From: Brachybacterium sp. P6-10-X1
GTDB lineage: Bacteria; Actinomycetota; Actinomycetes; Actinomycetales; Dermabacteraceae
Reading direction: 5' to 3'
Assembly (NCBI RefSeq): GCF_001969445.1
Contig: NZ_CP017297.1
Span: forward strand, 2,108,001-2,172,000
Length of the DNA: 64,000 bases
The notes under the pieces were generated by a model. That model did not search any database. It saw only the letters and a program-made list of their open reading frames with translations, and was not told the DNA's origin. Made by a program: the position numbers and the translations under genes. Positions 16,417 to 24,777 of the stretch are shown here, piece after piece. Every line of letters begins with the position of its first letter. Within the stretch, counting starts at the first letter, position 1.

Positions 16417-16898
16417 CTCGCATGGCCGAGCTGTTCGCGCGACGATCTGTCCACCCGGCGCCCAGCCCGCCCCGCCGCTCCGCGCGACCAGGCATGACCC
16501 GGACTCGCCCGACCCCGTCCCGGACGCGTCTCGGCCAGGCCCCGGAACGGCCGCGCCACCTTCGAACCACCCCTTTTGCCCCTTTTCATGGCAGGGAATG
16601 ACAACGCGGTAATTAACACACACAATTCCCGATGCGCGGGAACAACACAGGGGAATTGTCCGAATGTGAGCAAAATCTTGGTAAAGCTATCGGTCATGGT
16701 CGGCAAATGTCCCTGGGGGCTGTGTGTGACCTGCACATACAGTGACCAGCGGTGTCCCATGATCAGGGGCGCTGACCGTGTCGCCGCCCACCCGTCACCG
16801 GCCCGGTTGCTTCCTCCTCTTCCCTGGGTGACGGGCGCCGGCCTTGCGCGCGCGACGCGTTCGGGCCCGCGAGGCGACGGAGAAAGTGATCGCTTCAC
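16417..16898 (+). other. Long, less GC-rich leader region before the NlpC/P60 gene
   Basis: About 480 bp with no convincing gene. The stretch 16570-16760 is clearly richer in A and T than its surroundings and holds likely promoter elements. Further down, a 9-bp stem (cccgtcacc 16791-16799 with ggtgacggg 16827-16835) suggests a structured mRNA leader. I looked for the conserved blocks of the c-di-AMP (ydaO) riboswitch, known upstream of actinobacterial wall hydrolases, and did not find them. Confidence 0.4.
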
Positions 16899-17975
16899 AT
16901 GTTCCGCACAGCTCCTCGAGGCACACACCGGGCAGCCGGCCGTGCCGTGATCGACTATCGGGGCCTCGCCGCTCCGGTCGGTCGAGGCGTGGGAGGCGTC
17001 GCCGCCATCGGCGCCGTCTCCGCCACCGCCGCTCTCACGGGCACCGCATCGGCCACGGCCCAGGGCCCGTCCCCGGCGACCATCGGCACCGTCCGTCCCT
17101 CGGCTCCGGCCGTGGCGCCGTCGGTGGCACCGGCCGCTCCCCAGTCCCAGTACGCCGGCGTCAAACTGCGCCTCGGCTCCCGCGGCGATGCCGTCCGGCA
17201 CCTCCAGCGTGAGCTGAACAGCCACGGCGCCTCACTCGCGGTCGACGGCGTGTTCGGGTCCAGGACCCTGGGCGCCGTGAAGAACCTGCAGTCCTCGGCC
17301 CGCATCGCCGTGGACGGCGTGGTCGGCCCGCACACCTGGAACGCCCTGGCCGACAGCTCCTCGTCGTCCTCGCAGCCCAAGCTGCGCACGGGCGATCGTG
17401 GATCCGCCGTCCGGACGCTCCAGTCCCAGCTCAACGACAGCGGCGCCTCGCTCGCGGTCGACGGCTCGTTCGGACCCAGGACCGCCCAGGCGGTCCGGGC
17501 CCTGCAGTCCGCCGCCGGCATCCGCGTGGACACCGTCGTCGGGCCGAACACCTGGGACGCCCTCTACAGCAGCGTCCGGATCTCCGGCGGCTCCGGCGGC
17601 GGCTCCGAGTCGGGGGCCTCGGTCAGCGGGCAGGCCATCATCAACGCGGCCCGCGCGCAGACCGGCGTGGGATACCAGTGGGGCGGGGAATCCCCCTCCA
17701 CCGGGTTCGACTGCTCCGGTCTGGTGCACTACGCGTACAACCAGGCCGGGATCGATCTGCCGCGCAAGACTGCCAAGGGCTATGTCTTCGGCGGGAAGAT
17801 CATCCCCCGGTCACAGGCACAGCCCGGCGACCTCGTGGCGTTCACGTCGAACAACTACGGCCACATGGGCATCTATGTCGGCAACGGGCGGATCATCGAT
17901 GCCTCCGGCTCCCGCCAGCAGGTCGTCGAGCGCTCGATCTGGAATGCGCCGCACGTCTTCGTCACCTATCGCTGA
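16899..17975 (+). CDS. Secreted NlpC/P60 peptidoglycan hydrolase with two PG-binding domains
   Basis: Extracellular D,L-endopeptidase that cleaves peptidoglycan stems; 358 aa. The N-terminus has an Arg-rich stretch and a hydrophobic core (about 25-50) ending ATA, a long signal peptide. Two PG_binding_1 repeats (about 88-150 and 163-225) each carry LRxGxRGxAVRxLQ and a GPxTWxAL motif. After a Gly/Ser linker the NlpC/P60 domain (about 245-358) has catalytic Cys in FDCSGLVHYAYNQ, His in YGHMGIYVGNG and the third polar residue near the end. ATG 16899 has GGAGAAAG upstream. The domain is complete. Confidence 0.93.
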   Translation: MFRTAPRGTHRAAGRAVIDYRGLAAPVGRGVGGVAAIGAVSATAALTGTASATAQGPSPATIGTVRPSAPAVAPSVAPAAPQSQYAGVKLRLGSRGDAVRHLQRELNSHGASLAVDGVFGSRTLGAVKNLQSSARIAVDGVVGPHTWNALADSSSSSSQPKLRTGDRGSAVRTLQSQLNDSGASLAVDGSFGPRTAQAVRALQSAAGIRVDTVVGPNTWDALYSSVRISGGSGGGSESGASVSGQAIINAARAQTGVGYQWGGESPSTGFDCSGLVHYAYNQAGIDLPRKTAKGYVFGGKIIPRSQAQPGDLVAFTSNNYGHMGIYVGNGRIIDASGSRQQVVERSIWNAPHVFVTYR

Positions 17976-18280
17976 TCCGCTGATCATCGTGTAGGGGGCG
18001 TCCCCAGCCACGACGACCTGCTCGACGCGCCAGCGTCACCGGGAAGGAGCAGGACGTCGTGAAGGAGCCCGGTCGGCATCGCCGACCGGGCTCCTGTGCG
18101 TCCGGGGCCCCGAGGGCCGTCCACGGCCCAACGGCGCGTCCCGGCCCCGACCGCGCCTCGCACCCTGCCCTGGGCGCGCCGCATGACCGCGCGGTCCGCC
18201 CTTCCCGCACGGCCCACCGTGACGCGCGGGGCGTGGCAAACTGGGTGAGACACACGACATCGCCGTCCCAGGAGAAGTTG
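17976..18280. other. Intergenic region between NlpC/P60 and GH20 genes
   Basis: Contains the 14-bp terminator hairpin at 18064-18094 and the GH20 ribosome-binding site AGGAGAAG at about 18270. No other gene seen. Confidence 0.6.
18064..18094 (+). terminator. 14-bp perfect hairpin after the NlpC/P60 gene
   Basis: Arms 18064-18077 and 18081-18094 are exact reverse complements around a 3-nt loop (atc). It is 86 nt past the stop. Confidence 0.75.
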
Positions 18281-19690
18281 ATGCCCGATCCCATCGCCCT
18301 CGTCCCCCTCCCCCAGTCCGTCATCTGGTCGGACGGCGTGTGGGAGACCAGCGCCCCCTGGGACGGGCTCTCCGTCGGCCTCACCGAGGATCTCCCGCGC
18401 ACGGAGTACGCGCTGTCGATCTCCCCGCAGGGGGCCAGCCTCACCGCGGGCAGCGAGGCCGCGCTGGCCGACGGCCGCAACACCTTCGCCCAGATCGTCA
18501 CCGGAGCGGGCGAGGCGATCCCCTGCGTGACCATCAGCGACTACCCGAAGCATGCCTGGCGCGGCATGCACCTGGACGTCTCCCGTCACGTCCGCACCGT
18601 GGCCGAGATCGAGACGCTGATCGACGCGATGGCGCTGCACCGTCTGAACATCCTGCACCTGCATCTCACCGACGACCAGGGCTGGCGCGTCGAGATCAAG
18701 GGATACCCGAAGCTCACCGAGGTCGGGGCCTGGCGCGAGCAGACCCTGGTCGGCCACATGGGCGCGGACGAGACCTCCTGGGAGTTCGACGGCACACCGC
18801 ACGGCGGCTCCTACACCCAGGAGGAGCTGCGCGGCCTCGTCGAGTACGCGCGCCGGCGAGGCATCATGATCGTGCCCGAGATCGACCTGCCCGGCCACAT
18901 GCAGGCAGCCATCGCCGCCTACCCGAACCTCGGGAACTTCCCCGAGCAGCAGGTGGGGGTGCGCGAGGTCTGGGGCATCTCCGACCATGTCCTCGGCGTC
19001 TCCGACGAGGTCTTCGACTTCGTGCGGGACGTGCTCACCCAGATCGCCGAGATCTTCCCGGCCCCCTACGTCCACATCGGCGGCGACGAGTGCCCCCGGG
19101 TGGAATGGGAGCGCTCACCCGAGGCGCGCACCCGGATGAACGAGTGGGGCCTGACCCGCGTCTCCGAGATCCAGGGACGGTTCACCCAGTTCGCCGCCGA
19201 CGTCCTCGCCGAGGCGGGCAAGCGCATCATCGCCTGGGACGAGGTGCTCGACAGCCATCTGCCCGACGACACCGTGATCATGAACTGGCGCCACGGGAAC
19301 GGCCTGAAGACCGCCACCGCCCGGGGGTTCCAGACCATCATCGCCAACAACGAGCACACCTACTTCGACCACTACCAGGCCGATCCGGCGCAGGAGCCGC
19401 TCGCCATCGGCGGTCTGACGACCGTCGAGGACGTGTACACGGCCACGCTCTCCCCGCCGAAGCTCACCGACGAGCAGCGCTCGCTGCTGATCGGCGTCCA
19501 GGGCCAGCTGTGGTCGGAGTACACGCCCACCGCGGCACAGCTCGAGTACATGGCCTTCCCCCGGATGTGCGCGCTCGCCGAGCGTGCCTGGGGATCGCCC
19601 GAGCAGAGCTGGGACGAGTTCGAGGAGCGACTGCGCGGCCATCTGCCGCGCCTGGACGCCTTCGGCATCCGCTACCGCCCGCTGGACTGA
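18281..19690 (+). CDS. Family 20 beta-N-acetylhexosaminidase
   Basis: Removes terminal GlcNAc or GalNAc from glycans; 469 aa. A short N-terminal GH20b-like domain (1-85) precedes the TIM barrel: HAWRGMHLDVSRHV, LHLHLTDDQGWR, VPEIDLPGHMQA, then the catalytic Asp-Glu pair D269-E270 in HIGGDECPRVEW, and GVQGQLWSEY near the end. No signal peptide, so it is probably cytoplasmic and acts on imported or recycled aminosugars. ATG 18281 has AGGAGAAG. The next gene starts 1 bp after its stop. Confidence 0.94.
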   Translation: MPDPIALVPLPQSVIWSDGVWETSAPWDGLSVGLTEDLPRTEYALSISPQGASLTAGSEAALADGRNTFAQIVTGAGEAIPCVTISDYPKHAWRGMHLDVSRHVRTVAEIETLIDAMALHRLNILHLHLTDDQGWRVEIKGYPKLTEVGAWREQTLVGHMGADETSWEFDGTPHGGSYTQEELRGLVEYARRRGIMIVPEIDLPGHMQAAIAAYPNLGNFPEQQVGVREVWGISDHVLGVSDEVFDFVRDVLTQIAEIFPAPYVHIGGDECPRVEWERSPEARTRMNEWGLTRVSEIQGRFTQFAADVLAEAGKRIIAWDEVLDSHLPDDTVIMNWRHGNGLKTATARGFQTIIANNEHTYFDHYQADPAQEPLAIGGLTTVEDVYTATLSPPKLTDEQRSLLIGVQGQLWSEYTPTAAQLEYMAFPRMCALAERAWGSPEQSWDEFEERLRGHLPRLDAFGIRYRPLD

Positions 19691-19691
19691 C

Positions 19692-20294
19692 ATGCCCTCC
19701 TCCCACCACGACGCCCATCCCTACGGGAGATCGGCCGACGAGGTCCGGCGCCGCGACCAGCGCGTGCGCCGGACGCGACGCCTCCGCGCGACGCAGCTGG
19801 CATTCTTCTCGGTGCTCGCGATCATCCTGGTCGGGATCGGCGCGTACGCCGTGGGGGAGTTCCGGGAACCGGTCGCCGAGCCCGGGGTGATCGCCCCCAA
19901 GGGCGACGACGCAGCCCCCTCCGAGCTGACCTGTCCCGAGTCCGGCGCGGTCCCGCTGGACCCCGCCGAGGTCACCGTCACCGTCCTGAACGGCACCAGC
20001 CGCAGCGGGCTGGCCGGGGAGACTTCCGAACAGCTCGGCCAGCGCGGATACACCGTCGGGGATCCGGGTAACACCCGCAGCGCCAGCGGTCCGGCCACCA
20101 TCGTCTACGGCCCCTCGGGCTACCTGGCGGCCCAATCGGTCCTGGCCCAGCTCCCGGAGGCGACGCTGAGCATGGATGACCGCGAGGACGCCACCGTGTC
20201 CCTGCTGCTCGGCAGAGGGTTCGACGGACTGGCGGAGGAGTCGGACGCCACCGCCGCCCTCGAGGAGCCGGTCGCGATGCCCGAGGGCTGCTGA
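19692..20294 (+). CDS. LytR C-terminal domain protein, single-pass membrane
   Basis: Two hundred aa: a charged cytoplasmic N-terminus rich in Arg (15-33), one TM helix (about 35-57), then an extracytoplasmic LytR_C domain (about 95-165) with VTVTVLNGTSRSGLAGE and the pattern Y(T)VGDPGNTRS...ATIVYGPSGYLAAQ. In the family this domain appears alone or attached to LytR-CpsA-Psr phosphotransferases that ligate glycopolymers to the wall; here the enzymatic domain is absent. It starts 1 bp after the GH20 stop, so is co-translated. The stop is directly followed by a 40-bp repeat. Confidence 0.85.
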   Translation: MPSSHHDAHPYGRSADEVRRRDQRVRRTRRLRATQLAFFSVLAIILVGIGAYAVGEFREPVAEPGVIAPKGDDAAPSELTCPESGAVPLDPAEVTVTVLNGTSRSGLAGETSEQLGQRGYTVGDPGNTRSASGPATIVYGPSGYLAAQSVLAQLPEATLSMDDREDATVSLLLGRGFDGLAEESDATAALEEPVAMPEGC

Positions 20295-20334
20295 GCCGAC
20301 GACTCCGGCCTCACGGTTCGTCGCTCAGTCCTGC
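20295..20334. repeat. 40-bp direct repeat, copy 1
   Basis: Identical over 40 bp to 20385-20424, ninety bp away. It begins directly after the TGA of the LytR_C gene. Confidence 0.95.
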
Positions 20335-20384
20335 TCTCCCGACCGAACTCCTCCCCCTCGCCCTCCGCCGCCGACTCGTCCCTC

Positions 20385-20424
20385 GCCGACGACTCCGGCC
20401 TCACGGTTCGTCGCTCAGTCCTGC
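20385..20424. repeat. 40-bp direct repeat, copy 2, overlapping a gene end
   Basis: Exact copy of 20295-20334. Its last 10 bases contain the stop codon and final codons of the minus-strand surface-protein gene, so copy 1 may be a duplicated gene end. Confidence 0.95.
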
Positions 20425-22379
20425 CAGGCGCGCCGGTCGGCCTCCATGCGGGTGCCGATCCACAAGGCGATGCCGCCGCCGAACAGCAGCAGCAGGACGA
20501 TGGTGCCGTAGACCATCGCGGTGGCGGGCGCCGAGGGCATCAGCCCGGCCAGCAGGCTGTTGATCCCGCTGACCTCGTGACCCGTGTCCGCGGCACCGGT
20601 GAGGTTGCGGTCCACCTCGACGACCAGACCGGCGGTGGTCGGGATCCCCTCGCTGTCCCTCACGTGGTACGTGATCGGGGTGGTGCGGCCGACGAACCCC
20701 TCAGCCGGGGTGAAGGTGACGGCTCCATTGGCGTTGACCGTGTAGGTGCCCTCGGACGGGATCACCAGGCGCTTGCCCCGTCCGTCCTCCAGCTCGCTGA
20801 GATTGGTGGCCTGCAGCGACGAGATCGAGACGGATTCCGGGACCAAGGGCTGGGAGCCGCTGCCCGCGGTGTCGTTGCCGAGCACGTCCACGGTGACCGG
20901 GGTCTGCGGCGCGGTGCGCTCCTCGTCATCGCGCATGGTCGCGATCACCGGCGAGACGGTGGCCTGGAAGCTCGCCTCGACCCGGTTGTCCGCGTACACG
21001 CCCTGCGCCGTGATGCCCACCGGCGAGGAGACGCCCGTGAAGTTCTCCTGGGGGGTCATGGTCACCGTGCGCGTCTCGACGTCGATCCGCCAGGTGCCCT
21101 CCCCCTCGACGACCGCCTCGGTGCGGTCCTCGGAGAGCTCGGCCCCCTCGGGCAGGGCCCCGGGATCGAAGCGCAGGGAATCGGTGCGGACGTCACGGAT
21201 CCCGGTGGTCAGATCGAAGGTGACCACGTTGCCGGGGGTGGCGGCCGCCTCCCGGTCCATGAGGATCGGGTAGGCGGTGCTGAGCAGCGCGGTCCCGGAG
21301 GTGTGGCCCTGCCCGTCCCCGCCGGTGATCCCCATCGGCGCGGTCACCCGCACCTCGGCGCTCTCTGGGGAGAAGCGCACGGTGGCACGGTCGCGGTCCA
21401 GCACCCACGAGCCCTGCCCGGGGACCTCGACCTCGGTGCCGTCCTCGGAGACTCTCACGCCGTCCTGCCCGGCCGGCGGCACCAGGCGGAGCGTCTCCGG
21501 GTCGACATACTGCTGCCCCTCCCCCACCACGAACAGGATGTCCTCCCCGTACGGTGCCGACCAGTCCAGGTCCGAGATGATCGGGACGGTCAGCTCGACC
21601 TCGCCGGCGCCGACGACGGTGCCCTCGGCGTCCTCGACCACGACCCGCACCGGATCCAGCTGGCGCCCGAGCCCCGGCGCCGCCGGGGCGTGACGGAGGG
21701 TGTCGCCGTCGGCCGAGAGCTGCCAGATGCCCTGTTCCGGGACCGTCGCGCGGCTCCCGTCGGCCACCAGGGTGGAGCCGGCGGGCAGCCCGGCGAGCTC
21801 GAGGCGGACCGAGCCCCCCTCGGGGACCTGGTCGTCCAGCGCGATCTCGGTGGGCTCCTCCGCAGAGCCCCGCGTCGAGATCTGCTCCAGATCCAGCACC
21901 TCGGGGGTGAAGACCTCCGGCAGGGAGCGACTGGCGTGGATGCTGCCGACGGTCACGGCGACCGGGGTGCTGGGGCCGTCGACACCGCTGAGCGGGGTGA
22001 ACACCAGATCGTTCCCGATCAGCGACCACGTGCCCTCCCCGGCCACGGAGATGCTCCGGGCGTCCTCGCCGAGGGTCATCCGGTCCGGGGCGCCCCCGTC
22101 GACCGCCTGCGGCACCACCAGCCGCGCGGTGTCGAGTTCGAGTTGGCTCTCGACGTCGTCCTCGACCAGGGAGTCCAGCGGCACTCGCGTGACGGCCCCG
22201 GGGACCATGGCGAGGCTCGAGGTCTCGGCCGGGAAGGGGAAGGGGCCGTCCTCCCCCAGCGCCGCGGCGGGCAGTGTCAGAGTCAGGGTCAGCGCCCCGG
22301 AGGCGACCAGCGCGGCAAGGCGCGCGACGGCCCTCCTCAGGCCCGCGCGCGCACGGGGACGCGTCGTCTGCTCAGGCAC
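20415..22379 (-). CDS. Surface protein with CshA-type fibril repeats
   Basis: Predicted cell-surface protein, 654 aa. It has a signal peptide (1-41, basic RAGLRR then a hydrophobic Ala/Leu core ending AAALGED). Five imperfect repeats follow, each with a GEGTW-like element followed by a V-x-F/M-TP element: near 112, 225, 325, 440 and 560. The pattern, best seen in GAVTFTPAEGFVGRTTPITYHVRD, is that of CshA-type fibril repeats of streptococcal adhesins. A C-terminal TM helix (about 618-642) with a positive tail anchors it; no LPxTG motif is visible. GTG 22379 is 6 nt from TACCCT, hence probably leaderless. Adhesin or wall-scaffold role is inferred. Confidence 0.8.
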   Translation of the reverse strand: MPEQTTRPRARAGLRRAVARLAALVASGALTLTLTLPAAALGEDGPFPFPAETSSLAMVPGAVTRVPLDSLVEDDVESQLELDTARLVVPQAVDGGAPDRMTLGEDARSISVAGEGTWSLIGNDLVFTPLSGVDGPSTPVAVTVGSIHASRSLPEVFTPEVLDLEQISTRGSAEEPTEIALDDQVPEGGSVRLELAGLPAGSTLVADGSRATVPEQGIWQLSADGDTLRHAPAAPGLGRQLDPVRVVVEDAEGTVVGAGEVELTVPIISDLDWSAPYGEDILFVVGEGQQYVDPETLRLVPPAGQDGVRVSEDGTEVEVPGQGSWVLDRDRATVRFSPESAEVRVTAPMGITGGDGQGHTSGTALLSTAYPILMDREAAATPGNVVTFDLTTGIRDVRTDSLRFDPGALPEGAELSEDRTEAVVEGEGTWRIDVETRTVTMTPQENFTGVSSPVGITAQGVYADNRVEASFQATVSPVIATMRDDEERTAPQTPVTVDVLGNDTAGSGSQPLVPESVSISSLQATNLSELEDGRGKRLVIPSEGTYTVNANGAVTFTPAEGFVGRTTPITYHVRDSEGIPTTAGLVVEVDRNLTGAADTGHEVSGINSLLAGLMPSAPATAMVYGTIVLLLLFGGGIALWIGTRMEADRRAWQD

Positions 22380-22385
22380 CCGGTC

Positions 22386-22391
22386 AGGGTA
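22386..22391 (-). promoter_or_regulatory. -10 box for the leaderless surface-protein gene
   Basis: TACCCT on the minus strand, 6 nt, GTG at 22379. Confidence 0.5.
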
Positions 22392-22452
22392 GCAAGGGGA
22401 GCTCCGCCCGAGCCGGACGGTCGGTTCCGCCGCCGCCCGGTCCGCGGCCCTC

Positions 22453-22458
22453 TACAGT
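22453..22458 (+). promoter_or_regulatory. -10 box for leaderless maltokinase
   Basis: TACAGT, 6 nt, ATG at 22465. Confidence 0.6.
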
Positions 22459-22464
22459 GAGGTC

Positions 22465-23958
22465 ATGGACGAGCCGAGCTCACCGGTCCCCTCCACCTCC
22501 GCGATCGACGACCCTGCGATCGACACCGCCACGATCGACGTCACCGCCCTGCCGCCCCTGGAGGAGCTGCTCGGCGCACTCACCGATCAGTTGGCGGCCT
22601 GGATGCCGACCCAGCGCTGGTACGCCCGCAAGGGCACCGGGACCCCCGCCGTCTCGATCCGAGGCTGGGCACCTCTGCGGGTGGCCGACGACCATATCTC
22701 CGTCCTCGTCGTCCTCGCCGCGGCCGTGCCGGGGTCCGGCCCCGGGGACGCCGCCGTCCCCACGCTCTATCAGGTGCCGCTGGTGCTGCGTCGCCCGGAC
22801 GCTCCTGCCGGGGGTCGTGAGGAGGGCTCGGAGGTCGGTGTGCTGGCGGTCCCGGGCGGGCCCCTGCGCGCGGACGACGCCACCCTCGACGCCGACGGGA
22901 GAGCGGCGCTGATCGCCACCCTCGTCTCCGGGGACGGAGCGCTCGGTCCGTCCCTCGCCCTGGCCTCCCATCGGACCACCCCGGACGGCCCGCTCCCGCT
23001 GGGTCGTGCGATGCGCAGCCGCCCGCTCGACGGCGAGCAGTCCAACTCCTCGATGATCATCGAGACCGAGGGCGCCTCTCCGCTGATCCTGAAGGTGTTC
23101 CGGGTGCTCCAGCACGGGCAGAACCCCGACGTCGTGCTGCAGGGCGCGCTCACCGCCGCGGGCAGCACCCGGGTCCCGCCGCTGGTCGGGTCGGCGACCG
23201 TCCGGGTCGGCGAGGTGCGCACCCAGTCGCTGCTGGCCCAGGAGTTCCTGCCCGATGTCGAGGATGCCTGGCACACCGCGCTGCGTCGCGCCCTCGTCGG
23301 CGAGGACTTCACCGGGCCGGCCCGGGAGCTCGGCTCCGCCGTCGCCGAGGTCCATCGCGATCTCGCCGCCGCCCTGGGGACCGTCCCCGCCGACGCCGTC
23401 CCGATCGCCGAGATGATCGATCAGATGCGCGGCCGCCTCGCGGAGGTCGCGGCGGAGGTCCCCCGGGTCGCCGCACACCGGGCGACGCTCGAGGCGCTGT
23501 ACGCGGCCGCCGCAGAGATGCCGTGGCCTCCCCTGCAGCGCATCCACGGTGATCTGCACCTGGGGCAGGTGCTGCGGGCCCCGGACCGCGGCTGGGTCCT
23601 GCTGGACTTCGAGGGCGAGCCGCTGCGCCCGCTCGCCCAGCGGTCCCGCCCGGACTCCCCCGTGCGGGACGTCGCCGGCATGCTGCGCAGTCTGGACTAC
23701 GTCTCCGGGGCGGTCGCCCATGAGCACTCCCGGGATGCCGCGGCATGGACCGCCGCCTCCCGTTCGGCCTTCCTGGCCGGATACGGAGCGCTGAGCGGAC
23801 AGCGGACCGAAGCGCGGGTGCTCGCCGCCTTCGAAGCCGACAAGGCCGTCTACGAGGCGCTGTACGAGGCGCGCAATCGGCCGGACTGGCTGCCGATCCC
23901 GCTGGCCGCCCTGGAGCGGATCAGCTCAGCCGCCGCGGAGGCGGGGTCAGCGGGCTGA
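22465..23958 (+). CDS. mak: Maltokinase (aminoglycoside-phosphotransferase fold)
   Basis: ATP-dependent kinase making maltose 1-phosphate, the GlgE substrate in the trehalose-to-alpha-glucan pathway. The protein is 497 aa. The N-terminal cap has the family hallmark MPTQRWYARKG; the kinase core has LILKVFRVLQHGQNPDV (nucleotide-binding Lys), the catalytic HGDLHLGQVL and the metal-binding LLDFEGEP, followed by RDVAGMLRSLDYVSGAV. It is alone here: no treS, glgE or glgB lie in the window. Its 3' end overlaps the convergent orphan gene by 38 bp. Confidence 0.87.
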   Translation: MDEPSSPVPSTSAIDDPAIDTATIDVTALPPLEELLGALTDQLAAWMPTQRWYARKGTGTPAVSIRGWAPLRVADDHISVLVVLAAAVPGSGPGDAAVPTLYQVPLVLRRPDAPAGGREEGSEVGVLAVPGGPLRADDATLDADGRAALIATLVSGDGALGPSLALASHRTTPDGPLPLGRAMRSRPLDGEQSNSSMIIETEGASPLILKVFRVLQHGQNPDVVLQGALTAAGSTRVPPLVGSATVRVGEVRTQSLLAQEFLPDVEDAWHTALRRALVGEDFTGPARELGSAVAEVHRDLAAALGTVPADAVPIAEMIDQMRGRLAEVAAEVPRVAAHRATLEALYAAAAEMPWPPLQRIHGDLHLGQVLRAPDRGWVLLDFEGEPLRPLAQRSRPDSPVRDVAGMLRSLDYVSGAVAHEHSRDAAAWTAASRSAFLAGYGALSGQRTEARVLAAFEADKAVYEALYEARNRPDWLPIPLAALERISSAAAEAGSAG

Positions 23959-24451
23959 TCGGCGAGGGCGGGCTGGTCGATCCCACCGGACGCAGCGATC
24001 CCGGCAGGAAGGGTGCGCTGACGGCACGGACCGCGACCCGCACCCCCACGATCACCTCGAGCAGGTCACCGGTGGCGTCGGTCCAGCTCGCACCGCAGAT
24101 CCCGTGGGCATCGCTCTCGGAACGGCGATGGAGACCACGCACCGTGGCGACCGCGTCGGCGGCCCCGAGAAGGCGGGCTGCCCCCGCATCCACCCGGCCG
24201 GGCACCCCCGAACTGGCCAGCAGCGCGCTGACGTGGCAGAAGGTCTCCATGCCGCGCCAGGACACACCGGAGGAGCGGTCGCGCTGAGGCCGATGGTCCT
24301 CGAAGCCGAGCAGGTCGGGCTGCTCCTCGAGCAGCGCGGCCGTGGCAGCGGTGAGCAGGGTGTGGATGCGGGCGTGGGTCTCGTCCTGGCCGACGATCTG
24401 CGGGGTCGATCCGGTGGTCCAGGGGGTCGATCCGGTGGGGAGCGCTGACAT
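23921..24451 (-). CDS. Hypothetical protein, no recognised family
   Basis: I do not recognise this 176-aa protein. It has no signal peptide or TM helix. The middle part (DETHARIHTLLTAATAALLEEQPDLLGFEDH, then GVSWRGMETFCHVSALLASSGVPGRVDAGAARLLGAADAVATVRGLH) looks like a folded helical domain; the last 40 residues are Pro/Ser-rich. ATG 24451 chosen over an upstream in-frame start. It overlaps the maltokinase end convergently. It sits downstream of jetC, where Wadjet systems often carry jetD, but it lacks the size and any visible TOPRIM motif of JetD. Confidence 0.6.
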   Translation of the reverse strand: MSALPTGSTPWTTGSTPQIVGQDETHARIHTLLTAATAALLEEQPDLLGFEDHRPQRDRSSGVSWRGMETFCHVSALLASSGVPGRVDAGAARLLGAADAVATVRGLHRRSESDAHGICGASWTDATGDLLEVIVGVRVAVRAVSAPFLPGSLRPVGSTSPPSPISPLTPPPRRLS

Positions 24452-24777
24452 CGCTGTCCACCTCACGCGTCTCGCACTGTCCGGCCCGACGGCCCTGTTC
24501 GGTCCGACGGCGTTCTGCCGGCTCCACCCGACCCGGGCGAATCCGGATCAGGGTATCGGCCCGTACCGGTCCTGCCGATGGGGAGAACTCCCCATGCACA
24601 CACCAGACTACTTCGTGGTAACACCTCGGGGCGAGTTCGAGCTCTGCGTTCCCGTTGCCATGACGCGCAGAAGGAACGTCACCGCAGAAGTCGCCCGGAG
24701 CGAGGGGGCGGTGGGGCTGATGGCGGAGGGGTCGGGGGCGGTGGGGTCGGGGGCGGTGGGGTCGGGGGCGGTGGGGC
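24452..24777. other. Intergenic region between the orphan gene and jetC
   Basis: Holds an 18-bp inverted repeat (8-bp arms ATGGGGAG and CTCCCCAT, 24578-24595) and the 15-bp tandem array at 24731-24775. A plus-strand frame from ATG 24594 (89 codons, running into the jetC 3' end) starts on the inverted repeat, but its second half is only translated repeats, so I do not call it. Confidence 0.5.
24731..24775. repeat. Three exact tandem 15-bp units at the 3' end of jetC
   Basis: Unit gtcgggggcggtggg at 24731, 24746 and 24761, ending 2 bp from the jetC stop. A partial, degenerate copy lies just upstream. Confidence 0.95.

Noticed and set aside
16664..16680. CRP-like half-site TGTGA in the NlpC/P60 leader
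   Set aside because: Only one half-site is good; the other half matches at two of five positions.
16740..16898. c-di-AMP (ydaO) riboswitch before the NlpC/P60 gene
   Set aside because: Expected from gene function, but I could not find the conserved sequence blocks. Left as an unexplained leader.
23921..24451. Orphan gene as jetD
   Set aside because: At 176 aa it is less than half JetD length, shows no TOPRIM acidic motif, and has a Pro/Ser-rich tail.
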